Numbered from the stretch's first letter, positions 43,024 to 52,222 are shown. The stretch is 64,000 bases of DNA from Lipingzhangella_A rawalii (GCF_031628175.1 NZ_JAVLVT010000004.1:1-64000), one strand, 5' to 3'. Program-made: numbers and translations. The notes: a model not told the origin generated them from the sequence alone.

Positions 43024-44319
43024 TTAGGCCTGCTCGGCAGCGACGGCGTCGAGTGCACCCACCAGCAGGTCCACTCCGGTACGGGCGTCGTCCTCGCTGA
43101 GGGTCAGCGGTGGTGACATCCGGAGTGTCCCCCCACGCAGTCCGCCCTTGCCCACCAGCAGGCCCCGGTTTCGTGTCTCCTCGAGGGCCCGGGCCACCAG
43201 GTCCGGGCTGGGCCCACCATCCCGGGGGTTGACCAGGTCCACGGCGAACATCAGCCCCCGACCGCGCACCTCCCCCACGATGTCCAGCTCCGCGGTGCGT
43301 CGTCGCAGTTCGGTCAGGATCACCGATCCGACGTGGTCCGCGTTCGCCTGTAGGTCGTGGTTGAGCACATAGTCCAGGGTGGCGTTAGCGGCCGCGGTGG
43401 CGACGGGATTTCCCCCGAAGGTGGACACGCCGTTGGCGGTGAGCCCGTCCATAAGGTCGCCCCGGGCAACCACACCCCCGATCGCGAAACCGTTGCCGAG
43501 CCCCTTGGCGACGGTGATCACGTCCGGGGTTACTCCGTGCGCTCCAATCCCCCAGAAACTCCGGCCAGTTCGTCCCCAGCCGGTCTGAACCTCGTCGGAC
43601 ACGAACAGGATCCCGTGCTCATCCAGTACCTCCTTGTAGGCGGCGTACAGCCCGTCGGGCGGCATGGTGAAGCCGCCAACCCCCTGGACGGGCTCGGCGA
43701 TGAGGCAGGACACGTTGGGGGCCGTGGCTGTGGCCAGTACCTCCCGCAGATCGGCCACACAGGCCTCGATGTAGGCGTCGTCGCTCATGCCGCGGAACGC
43801 GGGCAAATCCCGGTCGGTTCCGTGCAGGTAGTGGACGTTGAGGGGAGACAGCGCCGAATTGGTCCAGCCTCGGTTTCCGGTGACGGCGATCGTACCGAAG
43901 GAACGCCCGTGGTAGCTGTTACGCAGAGCCAGAACCTGGTCCGAACCACGCTCGTGGGTAGCGAGCAGCAGTGCGGTCTCGTTGGCCTCGGTGCCGGAGT
44001 TGGTGAAGAACACTTTGGCGTCGGGGATCCCGCTGATCCGGGCGATCTTCTCGGCGAGTTCCACCTGACCGCGGAGCAGGTACAGCGTGGAGGTGTGGAC
44101 GACACCGCGGGCCAGCTGCCGCTCCACAGCCTCGCGTATCTCGGGGATGTCATATCCCACCATGGTGGTGACGATGCCGCAGAAGAAGTCGAGGTAGTTA
44201 CGCCCCGAGTCGTCGGTGACGCGACTGCCCTTGCCGCTGACGATCTCAATGGGGTTCTCGTACAGCAGGGACTGCCAGGCGGGCATCACCCGGCGATGGC
44301 GTTCGAGCAGTTCAGACAT
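43024..44319 (-). CDS. Class III aminotransferase (beta-alanine/omega-amino acid type)
   Basis: 431-aa PLP enzyme. Schiff-base Lys272 lies in TVAKGLGNGFAIGG, Asp242 in LFVSDEVQTGWGRTG, and GTEANETALLLAT binds the cofactor phosphate. The family includes beta-alanine:pyruvate, 4-aminobutyrate and AGXT2-like aminotransferases. Paired with the semialdehyde dehydrogenase, it most plausibly turns beta-alanine (or 3-aminoisobutyrate) into malonate (methylmalonate) semialdehyde. ATG at 44319 matches the family start; the upstream frame covers the promoter. Divergent from the PucR regulator, with a palindrome between them. Confidence 0.92.
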   Translation of the reverse strand: MSELLERHRRVMPAWQSLLYENPIEIVSGKGSRVTDDSGRNYLDFFCGIVTTMVGYDIPEIREAVERQLARGVVHTSTLYLLRGQVELAEKIARISGIPDAKVFFTNSGTEANETALLLATHERGSDQVLALRNSYHGRSFGTIAVTGNRGWTNSALSPLNVHYLHGTDRDLPAFRGMSDDAYIEACVADLREVLATATAPNVSCLIAEPVQGVGGFTMPPDGLYAAYKEVLDEHGILFVSDEVQTGWGRTGRSFWGIGAHGVTPDVITVAKGLGNGFAIGGVVARGDLMDGLTANGVSTFGGNPVATAAANATLDYVLNHDLQANADHVGSVILTELRRRTAELDIVGEVRGRGLMFAVDLVNPRDGGPSPDLVARALEETRNRGLLVGKGGLRGGTLRMSPPLTLSEDDARTGVDLLVGALDAVAAEQA

Positions 44320-44385
44320 GCCCTCAGTGTCGTGGCTGCGGCGCGCTCTCCGCCAGAGCCATACTGTCGTCGTCCGCCTCCTGGT

Positions 44386-44400
44386 TTGACACTCTGTCAA
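44386..44400. promoter_or_regulatory. Palindromic operator between aminotransferase and pucR genes
   Basis: TTGACA-CTC-TGTCAA, a perfect 6-bp inverted repeat, immediately followed by the direct repeat CATCCAACAACATCCAAC (44401-44418). It lies between the divergent starts at 44319 and 44469, the expected place for a PucR operator. It is also AT-richer than its surroundings. Confidence 0.6.
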
Positions 44401-44468
44401 CATCCAACAACATCCAACACTGTGTAAGCTTCTACCGGCGAAAACCGGCAGCACTGTAAAATCACCCC

Positions 44469-46181
44469 ATGCTGCCCAGCCTCTCCGACGTCCTGGAACT
44501 GCCGGTACTGCGCCGTGCCCGCCCCCGGATCATCGTCGGAGCAGAACATGTGAACTCCCCGGTGCGCTGGGTGCACATTGCCGAGGTCACCGATCTGGCC
44601 CACCTTCTGAGGGGTGGTGAGCTGGTACTGACCACGGGAATCGCCATGCCGGACGACCCTGCGGCGCTCCGCCGCTACGTGGCCGATCTCGCCGACGTGG
44701 GCGTGATCGGGATCGCCGTGGAGCTGGGGCGCAAGTACCACAGCGCGCTCCCACAGGCACTGGTGACCGCTGCGGCGGAGGCACACCTACCGGTCATCAC
44801 CCTGGAACGGGAAGCGCGCTTCGTGGAGATCACCGAGGCGGTGCACAGCCGCATCATCAGCGAACAGATGACCGAGTTGCAGGAGTCCGAGCGACTGCAC
44901 CGGGTGTTCACCGAGCTGTCCGTGGAGGGAGCCCCACCGGAGCGGGTGTTGCGTACCGTGGCCGAGCTGTCCGGGTGTCCGGTCATTCTGGAAAATCTCA
45001 CCCACCAGGTCCTGGTATGCGAAAGTGCGGGGGAGGACCCACGTTCACTCCTGGCCGCCTGGGAGACCCGTTCCCGTGGGATTCGGGTGTCCGCACGCAC
45101 CACACACGACGCCGGAACCGGCTGGCTGGTCACCATGGTGGGCGCCCGCGGTCAGGACTGGGGTCGGTTGATTCTGGTCTGTGGGGCGCAGCCCTCGCCG
45201 ACCCAGACGATGCTGGTGGAGCGGGCGGCCACCACCCTCGCGCTGGGGCGGCTCCTGGAACGCCACCAGGAGAGCTTGGAGCGCCAGACCCACCGCACCA
45301 TCATCACCGGAATCATCGATCGCGCCTACGCCGACCCCGAAGAAGCCCTCGTGCGTGCCCGTGCCGTAGGCGTGCCCCTGAGTGGACGCCCGCTGGTGGG
45401 CATGGTGATCCGCATCCGAGAGGCCGACACCGGGCTCGCGGCCCAGGCCCGCCTCGCCGACACGGCCGAAGCCGCCGCACGCTCCTGCCGGGAACTGCGG
45501 CTGGCCGCCCTGGTGGGGTCGCTCGACGACGGCCGCGTGGGCATCCTGCTCGCCCTCCCCACCACACCGGATGTGGACACGGTGCTGACCCAGCTGGCCC
45601 ATCGCATCCGCCAGCATGCGCGCAGTGACGGAAGCCCGTCCAGTCCGGGGGCCCCGAACGACACCCCGGGAACCACCGTGATTGGGGTGGGATCCACCAC
45701 GGAGTCCATCCGAACGGTGCGCCGTTCCTTTCTGGAGGCACGCCAGGTCGCTGACGTCGCCCTGAGCCAACGCGACGAACGGGCATTCCATCGCCTACCC
45801 GACCTCCATGTGCGCGGTCTCGTGCACCTGTTCCGCGACGACGAGCGCCTACAGACCTATGTCGAGCGCGAGCTGGGACCGCTGCTCAGCCACGACGCCC
45901 GCCACGGGACCGACCTCACGACCATGCTGCGGCACTATCTGGACTGCGGACGGAACAAGGCCGTGGCCGCGACCCACGCCCACCTGTCCCGCCCCGCCTT
46001 CTACGATCGGCTGCGGCGCATCCAGCACGTGCTGGATGCTGACCTGGACTCGGTGGAGACCTGCCTGTCCCTGCACATCGCCCTCCTGGCCCTCGACGCG
46101 ATGCGGGAGGAGGGAAGTCAACCCCATTCCCGGGAAACACTCGCGACGGAGGCACCACCATCCAGGGGGCGAGAAAACTAG
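44469..46181 (+). CDS. PucR-family transcriptional regulator
   Basis: 570-aa regulator. It has an N-terminal PucR (purine catabolism-like) domain (about 1-125) starting SLSDVLELPVLRRARPRI, a central GGDEF-like/CdaR segment (about 290-410), and a C-terminal PucR helix-turn-helix (about 490-550) with MLRHYLDCGRNKAVAATHAHLSRPAFYDRL. Members respond to purine or pyrimidine breakdown products and amino acids. Divergence from the aminotransferase-dehydrogenase pair suggests it controls that pathway. ATG at 44469. Terminator-like hairpin at 46281-46316. Confidence 0.93.
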   Translation: MLPSLSDVLELPVLRRARPRIIVGAEHVNSPVRWVHIAEVTDLAHLLRGGELVLTTGIAMPDDPAALRRYVADLADVGVIGIAVELGRKYHSALPQALVTAAAEAHLPVITLEREARFVEITEAVHSRIISEQMTELQESERLHRVFTELSVEGAPPERVLRTVAELSGCPVILENLTHQVLVCESAGEDPRSLLAAWETRSRGIRVSARTTHDAGTGWLVTMVGARGQDWGRLILVCGAQPSPTQTMLVERAATTLALGRLLERHQESLERQTHRTIITGIIDRAYADPEEALVRARAVGVPLSGRPLVGMVIRIREADTGLAAQARLADTAEAAARSCRELRLAALVGSLDDGRVGILLALPTTPDVDTVLTQLAHRIRQHARSDGSPSSPGAPNDTPGTTVIGVGSTTESIRTVRRSFLEARQVADVALSQRDERAFHRLPDLHVRGLVHLFRDDERLQTYVERELGPLLSHDARHGTDLTTMLRHYLDCGRNKAVAATHAHLSRPAFYDRLRRIQHVLDADLDSVETCLSLHIALLALDAMREEGSQPHSRETLATEAPPSRGREN

Positions 46182-46280
46182 GGCGATCCCCCCTCTACCT
46201 TCCCGGGACATTCATAATAGGCTGAATCCGGACGCCTTCTCTGGGCGTCCCCCTTGCGCGGTGGTCATGCTTCGCCCCCG

Positions 46281-46316
46281 AGAGGCATGACCGCCGCCCC
46301 AAGGGGCCTCTTCTTT
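46281..46316 (+). terminator. Probable rho-independent terminator after pucR
   Basis: AGAGGC...GCCCC-AA-GGGGC...CTCT folds into a nested stem and is followed by TTCTTTCC. It lies 100 nt downstream of the pucR stop. Confidence 0.5.
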
Positions 46317-46370
46317 CCAATCCCCGCACACCGGCCCAAGTCGGGACTGAACACCCGCCGCACCACCGCT

Positions 46371-46850
46371 CTAGGTAAGCCAGGTTGCTCCGGCGGCGGG
46401 CACGAAAACCACCAGCGTGAAGCGGGCGAGTCGTCCCACCAGGCTGGCGAGCAGAAAGTGGGACACGCGCATCCGCGTCGTCCCGGCCAGTACGCACATG
46501 ACCATGTACGGCGGGACACTCACGAACGAACTACTGAACATGATTCCGGCTGCCCATACCGGCCGACGATGCGCCTGGTCCTGCCATCCCTCCAGTCGCC
46601 GGGACCGGGCACCGGAACGTGTGGCGCGGTCCGCCTGCCGCTTCAGCCAGGGCAGGTGCAGAACACCACTGCCCAGGTAGTAGTAGACGAGTTTGCCGAC
46701 CGTCTGGGCCACAGCGGCCGCGACGACCATCGCCACCAGCTGACCATCGGGATGCAGTGCGGACGCACCGAGGAGATAGATCTCGATACTGATGATGGGC
46801 ACCAGGGAACCGGCCAGGGCGACCAGGAACGCAATCGCAGTCTCCACCAT
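46371..46850 (-). CDS. Small VTT/DedA-like membrane protein (YqaA-type)
   Basis: 159 aa with four predicted helices and a basic cytoplasmic loop (about 65-95). FSSSFVSVPPYMVMCVLAGTTRMRVSHFLLASLVGRLARF resembles the conserved VTT re-entrant core of DedA/YqaA proteins. The key features are the Pro-Pro, a small-residue turn and the closing G-R-x-x-RF. These are putative proton-coupled lipid or undecaprenyl-phosphate transporters; at half DedA length this looks like the compact YqaA type. Starts 3 bp after the stop of the upstream flavoenzyme gene, same strand, so it is co-transcribed. Role in that pair is unknown. Confidence 0.75.
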   Translation of the reverse strand: MVETAIAFLVALAGSLVPIISIEIYLLGASALHPDGQLVAMVVAAAVAQTVGKLVYYYLGSGVLHLPWLKRQADRATRSGARSRRLEGWQDQAHRRPVWAAGIMFSSSFVSVPPYMVMCVLAGTTRMRVSHFLLASLVGRLARFTLVVFVPAAGATWLT

Positions 46851-46853
46851 GGG

Positions 46854-48092
46854 CTAACCGAGACGGTCGGGCCGGAACGGGTGGATCGGGACTGTGGTCG
46901 TCCCCTGCTGTGCGAGGTCGGCCAGTGCACGGCCGACGGCGGACGCGAACTTGTAGCCGTGTCCGGAGAAGCCTCCGCCCAGGAGCAGGCCGGGAACGCG
47001 GGGGTGCGGACCAATGAGGAAATGCTGGTCCTGGGTCATGGTGTACATACAGGTGGTGAGCCTGGACGGGGTCGGGTCAATCCCCCGGAGTCGCTCGGCG
47101 AGACGTGCGAGCCGCTGGGCATCCGCCGCGTCGGCGGGCCGGGGGCCGATGTCCGGGTCCACGCGCTCTCCCCGCTGAACCCCGGGGCCGCTCGCCCCGT
47201 CAGCGTGCACCCCGATCTTGACGGTGCGGCCCCCGTCGAGGCTGGGAAAGCCGTACCAGGCGGTGCCGTCGGACTCCGCACGAACGAACACCGGCGTATG
47301 TTCCGGGTCGTGCCAGTCCGGTTCGGTTACCGGGAACCACGCGAGAACGCGCCGCTCCACCCCGAGACCACCCAGACGCCGGGCCAGGTCCGGCAGGAGC
47401 TGGGGCAGCCAAGCCCCCGCCGTGACGACGACGCAGCGTGCCCGGATGGTCTGTTCCCTGGCCGCTCCGTCCGTGGGAGCGCGGTCTCCGGTCCCGGCAG
47501 CGCTGCCCTCGCGGTCCGTCACCCACACACGGGGTTGGCTCGCGTCCGGGATGATCCCCCTGACCCGTGTCCCGGTCCAGACGCGGGCTCCGTTGTACTG
47601 GGCCAACCGCACGGCCGCACGGATCGCTGTCTCCGGGAAAACCACCCCACCGTCGCCCTCGTAGAGACCTTCCTCGTTCTTCACGACGACGTGCCCGGGA
47701 AACTCGGCACTCAACTGTGCGGGTGTGTAGCGCCGGTGCGCCAGCTCGTGCTGCCGTGCCGACTCGGCGGCCCCAGACACGACGCGCGAATCCGGGGGAC
47801 CAATCATGACCGAACCACAACGGCGGGCGACCTGCGTTTCGCTCTCCCGTCCGAGCTCGTCCCAGCCCTTCCAGGCGGCCTGGGCCAGCGGTACATACGC
47901 CGTCCCCTCCAGGTAGGCCGTGCGGATAATTCGGGATTCCCCGTGACTCGACCCGTGCGCATGCCCGGGGTCGAAGGCGTCGATACCGAGTACGTCCACG
48001 CCGCGCTGCGCGAGTCGCCACAGGGTTTGGGCACCCATCGCACCCAGGCCGACCACGACAGTGTCAACGGTGTACTCGGCCGTGGCTGTCAT
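46854..48092 (-). CDS. Monomeric sarcosine oxidase / N-methyl-tryptophan oxidase family flavoenzyme
   Basis: 412-aa FAD-dependent amine oxidase of the DAO superfamily. N-terminal dinucleotide fold VVVGLGAMGAQTLWRLAQRG (10-29), FAD ligand region HAHGSSHGESRIIRTAYLEG (the SSHG motif and Arg), and the C-terminal TTCMYTMTQD whose Cys covalently binds FAD in MSOX/SolA. GGGFSGHGYKFASAVG near the end closes the FAD site. It oxidises N-methyl or similar secondary amino acids with O2, giving H2O2 and formaldehyde; the exact substrate is undefined. ATG at 48092. Together with the VTT gene it forms an operon. Confidence 0.92.
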   Translation of the reverse strand: MTATAEYTVDTVVVGLGAMGAQTLWRLAQRGVDVLGIDAFDPGHAHGSSHGESRIIRTAYLEGTAYVPLAQAAWKGWDELGRESETQVARRCGSVMIGPPDSRVVSGAAESARQHELAHRRYTPAQLSAEFPGHVVVKNEEGLYEGDGGVVFPETAIRAAVRLAQYNGARVWTGTRVRGIIPDASQPRVWVTDREGSAAGTGDRAPTDGAAREQTIRARCVVVTAGAWLPQLLPDLARRLGGLGVERRVLAWFPVTEPDWHDPEHTPVFVRAESDGTAWYGFPSLDGGRTVKIGVHADGASGPGVQRGERVDPDIGPRPADAADAQRLARLAERLRGIDPTPSRLTTCMYTMTQDQHFLIGPHPRVPGLLLGGGFSGHGYKFASAVGRALADLAQQGTTTVPIHPFRPDRLG

Positions 48093-48225
48093 GACTCCCT
48101 CTCGTGATCCGCCCGCTGCGGCTCGACTCTGTCCAGCGTCGCAACATCCCTGCCTCCCCACACCATTGTCGCGCAGCCGCCGCGGCGGGCACCCCTGGGT
48201 CCAGGCCTGCCGGAAGCGACAGCTG

Positions 48226-48924
48226 TCACTCGAACGGGAGTCCCAGCGAGCCGTCGAGCAGTCCCAACCGGTTCACCGCATTCGCGAGCAGGAGGAATCC
48301 CGCGATTCCGACCAGCCAGGCCAGGCCCTCCATCGCCCCTTCGGACAGCTGGTGGCGCCAGCGCTCCATGCGCGGCCGCAACCGGGAGCCGAGCAGACGG
48401 TGACCGAGGTACATGACGATCGGGGGCAGGAGCATGATCGTCACGTAGCCGGCCAGCAGGGGAAGCCACTGGAGTGGCGACAACCCGGCAGCCGTCATGA
48501 TCCCGACCGCGGCCAGGTAGGGCAACACCGTAGCCCCCTCCAGCAGGAAGGTTCCCAGGCCGAGGCTCACCATGATGGGAATGTGCAACTCCCGGGATTC
48601 CCACCGGGCCGGTGCGTCCCGGCGCTGGGTCGGCTTGACACAACTGTGGGTCAGCAGCGCGATACCGAGAACGGCCTGGAGCCACAACACCGCCCGATGG
48701 TCCGCAACCGGGCCCAGGCGGGTCACGACGAGATCGAGGCCCGACATGAGAGCAATCCCGAGGGCGAGGTAGCACACGGCCACGGTGGCCAGGTAGGCGA
48801 GCAGGGGAAACGCGATGCGCGCCCGCCCGCTGAGCAGGAGGACCAGCGTGACACCGATCGTCGCCGGACTCAGGGTGTCCAGCAGCGCCAGGGCGGTCAC
48901 GGGCAGGAGCACATCGAGCTGCAT
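48226..48924 (-). CDS. GAP-family (Sap) membrane protein
   Basis: 232-aa integral membrane protein with six helices, GAP family (Sap, sulfolipid-1-addressing protein), named for mycobacterial lipid-export helpers. Family-like features are the N-terminal LDTLSPATIGVTLVLLLSG and the polar Glu/Arg-rich loop after helix 3. Function in non-mycobacteria is unknown; membrane lipid or small-molecule export is the usual guess. ATG at 48924. Divergent from the TetR gene, with the three operators starting 20 bp upstream of this start codon, so it is very likely the regulated gene. Confidence 0.85.
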   Translation of the reverse strand: MQLDVLLPVTALALLDTLSPATIGVTLVLLLSGRARIAFPLLAYLATVAVCYLALGIALMSGLDLVVTRLGPVADHRAVLWLQAVLGIALLTHSCVKPTQRRDAPARWESRELHIPIMVSLGLGTFLLEGATVLPYLAAVGIMTAAGLSPLQWLPLLAGYVTIMLLPPIVMYLGHRLLGSRLRPRMERWRHQLSEGAMEGLAWLVGIAGFLLLANAVNRLGLLDGSLGLPFE

Positions 48925-48939
48925 GATTGTCTCCTCTTT

Positions 48940-48999
48940 TTAACACGATCGTGCGAAATAACTTAACACGATCGTGCGAAATAAGAAAACACACGTGTG
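48940..48999. promoter_or_regulatory. Triple TetR operator with exact 23-bp spacing
   Basis: Palindrome CACGATCGTG occurs at 48944-48953 and again at 48967-48976, each within a perfect 22-bp direct repeat (48940-48961 and 48963-48984). A related palindrome CACACGTGTG lies at 48990-48999. The three centres are each 23 bp apart. The array fills the promoter space between the GAP-family and TetR genes. Confidence 0.85.
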
Positions 49000-49012
49000 C
49001 TAGAAAGGGTGC

Positions 49013-49657
49013 ATGCCGAAGGTCGTCGACCACGAACAGCGCCGCCTGGACCTGGCGGCCGCGGCTTGGCGAGTCGCCGCGCGCGATGGAGCCCAGGCCA
49101 TCTCGATCCGCAGTGTGGCAACAGAAGCCGGCTGGTCCGCCGGTGCGCTACGCCATTACTTCCCCAGTCGTGGTCACCTGGTGACCTTTACGATTCGCCA
49201 CTACGCCCAGGCCATCGTCGAACGGATCAAGGGACAGGTGGCTGAGGCGCAGGCGGCCGCGAGCCTGGTCGAGGGGGCCGCCCTGCTCGCCGAGGAACTG
49301 CTTCCCCTGGACGAGCAGCGCAGGACCGAATTCGCCCTGTGGGCAGCCGCGGGCGAAGAGACACGCTCCGAGGCTGCCCTGGCGATCACGGACCTCTCGG
49401 ACTCTCTGCGCGGGATGTGGCGACAACTCGCCACACACCTGTGCGGCTATCCGAATCTCGCCAACCCGGAGCGCCCGCACCCGGACCCCCGCGTGGAACA
49501 GTGGGCCGAGTTCCTGCACGTCTTCGTCGACGGTCTGGCCACCCAGCTCATGTATGATCCACGCCGAACTCCCGCACAGGCCCGCCGGGCCCTCCGCGAC
49601 TTCCTCGCCACGGTCCCGATCCTGGCACCGGACGATCCACCACCTCCTGCGGATTGA
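49013..49657 (+). CDS. TetR-family repressor
   Basis: 214-aa regulator. The N-terminal helix-turn-helix (about 8-55) reads LAAAAWRVAARDGAQAISIRSVATEAGWSAGALRHYF-like, with recognition helix SAGALRHYFPS. The C-terminal TetR_C_6-like ligand domain is helical. AcrR/BetI-type. ATG at 49013 with GAAAGGG upstream. It is expected to bind the three palindromes directly upstream and to control both itself and the divergent GAP-family gene. The ligand is unknown. Confidence 0.94.
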   Translation: MPKVVDHEQRRLDLAAAAWRVAARDGAQAISIRSVATEAGWSAGALRHYFPSRGHLVTFTIRHYAQAIVERIKGQVAEAQAAASLVEGAALLAEELLPLDEQRRTEFALWAAAGEETRSEAALAITDLSDSLRGMWRQLATHLCGYPNLANPERPHPDPRVEQWAEFLHVFVDGLATQLMYDPRRTPAQARRALRDFLATVPILAPDDPPPPAD

Positions 49658-49705
49658 TCCTGGAACCGGCCCCTGGAACCTGGCGGGCAACCGAGAGCTC
49701 CCCGG

Positions 49706-50821
49706 TCAGCTCCCGGTTGGCTGTCCCTGCTGGCTCGCGGCGAGCTGTCCGCAGGCGCCGTCGATCTCCTGACCACGTGTGTCCCGGATGGTGACCGGGA
49801 CTCCGTGCCCCTCCAGGGTGCGTAGGAAAGTCCGCTCATCCTCGGGGCGGGACGCCGTCCACTTGGATCCCGGGGTGGGGTTCAACGGAATGAGATTGAC
49901 GTGCGCCAGTCTGCCCCGGAGTAGTCGCCCCAAAGTATCCGCACGCCAGGCCTGATCATTGATGTCCCGGATCAACGCATACTCGATCGAAACCCGCCGT
50001 CCGGTGGTCTCGGCGTAGCGCCAGGCCGCATCCAGGACCTCGTTCACCTTCCAGCGGGTGTTCACCGGCACGAGTTCATCCCGCAACTCGTCATCCGGAG
50101 CGTGCAGCGACACCGCCAGCCGCACCCGCATATCCTCCGCGGTCAACCGCTCAATGGCCGGAACCAGACCGACGGTGGACACCGTGACACTGCGCTGGGA
50201 CATGCCCAGCCCTCCGGGAACCGGGTCCGTCAGACGTCGCACCGCCCGCAGGAGGCGCTGGTAGTTCGCCAGCGGCTCCCCCATCCCCATAAACACGATG
50301 TTGCTCAGCCGACCAGGTCCTCCCTCCACCTCGCCGTTGGCCAGGTCCCGCGCGACCGAAACCACCTGGTCCACGATCTCGGCGGTGGAGAGATTTCGGG
50401 TCAGGCCGGCCTGTCCCGTGGCGCAGAACGGGCAATTCATACCGCAGCCCGCCTGGGAGGACACACACAGGGTGTTGCGGTCCGGATAGCGCATCAGCAC
50501 GGACTCGAACATGACATTGTCAAAGGCACGCCACAGCGTCTTGCGTGTCTGTCCGTCATCACAGGTCACATGCCGCACAGGCGTCAACAACGGAGGCAGC
50601 AGCTCGTCGCCGAGCCGCTCTCTGGACGCCGTGGGCAGATCGGTCATCCGGGTGGTGTCGGACTCCAGGGATCCGTAGTAGTGCTGGGCAAGCTGTTTGC
50701 CCCGAAACGACTTCTCTCCCAGCTCGGTGACGGCCGCGGCCAGCTCCTGTGGCCCCAGGTCGGCGAGGTGCCGCGGGGGCTTTGCGCGCCGGGGCTCGGC
50801 GAAGGTCAGTTCAGCAGGCAT
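49706..50821 (-). CDS. rlmN: Dual-specificity rRNA/tRNA adenosine C2-methyltransferase RlmN
   Basis: 371-aa radical-SAM enzyme methylating A2503 of 23S rRNA and A37 of some tRNAs. The 4Fe-4S motif is CGMNCPFC (Cys126, Cys130, Cys133); the methyl-carrier Cys lies in GACGQL near the C terminus (Cys357). N-terminal helical domain has SFRGKQLAQHYY. The sequence also shows FMGMGEPLANY and VSLHAPDDELR, the SAM-site motifs. ATG at 50821. Located at the end of the cdsA-frr-pyrH-tsf-rpsB block, its usual actinobacterial place, with the SUFU gene intervening. Confidence 0.97.
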   Translation of the reverse strand: MPAELTFAEPRRAKPPRHLADLGPQELAAAVTELGEKSFRGKQLAQHYYGSLESDTTRMTDLPTASRERLGDELLPPLLTPVRHVTCDDGQTRKTLWRAFDNVMFESVLMRYPDRNTLCVSSQAGCGMNCPFCATGQAGLTRNLSTAEIVDQVVSVARDLANGEVEGGPGRLSNIVFMGMGEPLANYQRLLRAVRRLTDPVPGGLGMSQRSVTVSTVGLVPAIERLTAEDMRVRLAVSLHAPDDELRDELVPVNTRWKVNEVLDAAWRYAETTGRRVSIEYALIRDINDQAWRADTLGRLLRGRLAHVNLIPLNPTPGSKWTASRPEDERTFLRTLEGHGVPVTIRDTRGQEIDGACGQLAASQQGQPTGS

Positions 50822-51009
50822 GCATGCGTCCAGATCACGTGATTACTACAGGGCCACTGTGGAGGCGACAAAACCCAGCCAATTGGCGATAATTGGCCTA
50901 CGAGCAGTGGCCGGCACGATCGTTCTCCCGCCACTCGTTCTGGGGTGCCCCCACCCCAATACTACGTGCGGCGAGGCGGTGCCGACCTGACCCAGCGGAG
51001 GAGGGACGA

Positions 51010-52089
51010 TTGGGCCCGACCAGGATCCTCCTCGACGAAACCAGTCCGTATCGCAGCCGCCGCGTCATCGTCGAGTGCGACGCCAGGATCACGGCCGCCT
51101 ATCTTCTGGATCCGCGTGGCGAGGTGTGTGCTCCGGTGTGGTTGGCCAATCACACGGCCGCCGAGGAGTCACCACCCGCTGATCCCGAACACACCTTCGG
51201 ACATGTCCCCGCCATGCCAGCACGACACACCCGCCATCCGCAGGGACGACCACAGTTCGACCCCGCTCAGCTGCGCGTGGTGTGGTTCGAGGAGGGTGAC
51301 GGACTCGCCCTCCTCGACGGCGATGGACTCCTGGCCGTCATTCCCGGATGGGCCGGAATCCGGGACGGTCTCCCCGGATACGCCCGGGAGGCCGTTGGGC
51401 GCGGCCCCGGCGCATGGGCGCTGGCCGACGTGATCGAACAGCTCTGGCCACGCGTGGTCCATGCCGAGGCCTACTGGCAGTGGCGTGCGGCCGAGGGCGC
51501 CTGGAAGACCGTACAGCGCACGGTATTCAACCATCTCACCAGGACCGTCGGTGCGGGAGGACACTACTGGGACGTGTCCGACGGCCACCCCCCGTTACTG
51601 CGAGTCTCCGAACGGCCGGCTACGCCCGACCGCCCGTACAACGTGATCAGCACCGTGGGCATGTCCGGCCAGCGCATGCCCACCCTGGACCGGTACATGG
51701 CCGACGTCAGTGACTACGCCCGCATCGAGCTGGCCATGGCCACCACCCGGGAGGCACACATCGCCGCACGGGTGTTCCGCTGGCTGGGTGCCTTCCCATG
51801 GCGCGCGGTGACGTGGTTCGGTCCGGGACACAGTGTGAAATGGTTTCAGGGATCGGACGGCTCCACCCTGGACGAGCACTATGCCGCGGTACTCCTCGTC
51901 GCGGAGCCGAACGCCCTGGCCGGTCCCCCAGCTCCAGACGTCTCCGGGCTGAGGTTCCACGGTGACCCGGTCCGCTGGTTGTGGGTAGTGCCGATCACGC
52001 AACCGGAACGCCAGTTCGCCCGGGAGCACGACACGGCGACCCTGATCGACAAACTCGCCGCCGAAGGCCGCAGCTGGATCCTGGAGTAG
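51010..52089 (+). CDS. Suppressor-of-fused (SUFU) domain protein
   Basis: 359 aa. The C-terminal two-thirds (about 180-359) match bacterial SUFU domains: YNVISTVGMSGQRMP, RIELAMAT, FPWRAVTWFGPGHSVKW, FHGDPVRWLWVVPITQPERQFA. In bacteria these occur in toxin-immunity loci and alone; no toxin gene is near, so immunity is not supported. The N-terminal 150 residues are another beta-rich domain. The start is TTG at 51010 after GGAGGAGGG, an ideal ribosome site; the frame extends to 50893 without one. This gene is inserted between rlmN and cdsA with opposite orientation. Function unknown. Confidence 0.85.
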   Translation: MGPTRILLDETSPYRSRRVIVECDARITAAYLLDPRGEVCAPVWLANHTAAEESPPADPEHTFGHVPAMPARHTRHPQGRPQFDPAQLRVVWFEEGDGLALLDGDGLLAVIPGWAGIRDGLPGYAREAVGRGPGAWALADVIEQLWPRVVHAEAYWQWRAAEGAWKTVQRTVFNHLTRTVGAGGHYWDVSDGHPPLLRVSERPATPDRPYNVISTVGMSGQRMPTLDRYMADVSDYARIELAMATTREAHIAARVFRWLGAFPWRAVTWFGPGHSVKWFQGSDGSTLDEHYAAVLLVAEPNALAGPPAPDVSGLRFHGDPVRWLWVVPITQPERQFAREHDTATLIDKLAAEGRSWILE

Positions 52090-52222
52090 TGCTGCCAGGC
52101 CCCGCGCTCCGGAAAACATCGCCGCCGAGGCCCCGGCCCCCAGTAGTCGGGGCAACACACCAACCCAGCAGGCCCCACGAACCGGTGCCCGGTGATCCTC
52201 GCCGCCGCGCCACGTCGACCGC

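Noticed and set aside
46254..48107. 617-codon plus-strand frame opposite the flavoenzyme and VTT genes
   Set aside because: Antisense shadow; the minus strand carries FAD motifs and membrane helices, while this frame has no recognisable domain.
51010..52089. SUFU protein as an immunity gene of a polymorphic toxin system
   Set aside because: No toxin, WXG100 or secretion gene is nearby; neighbours are housekeeping genes.
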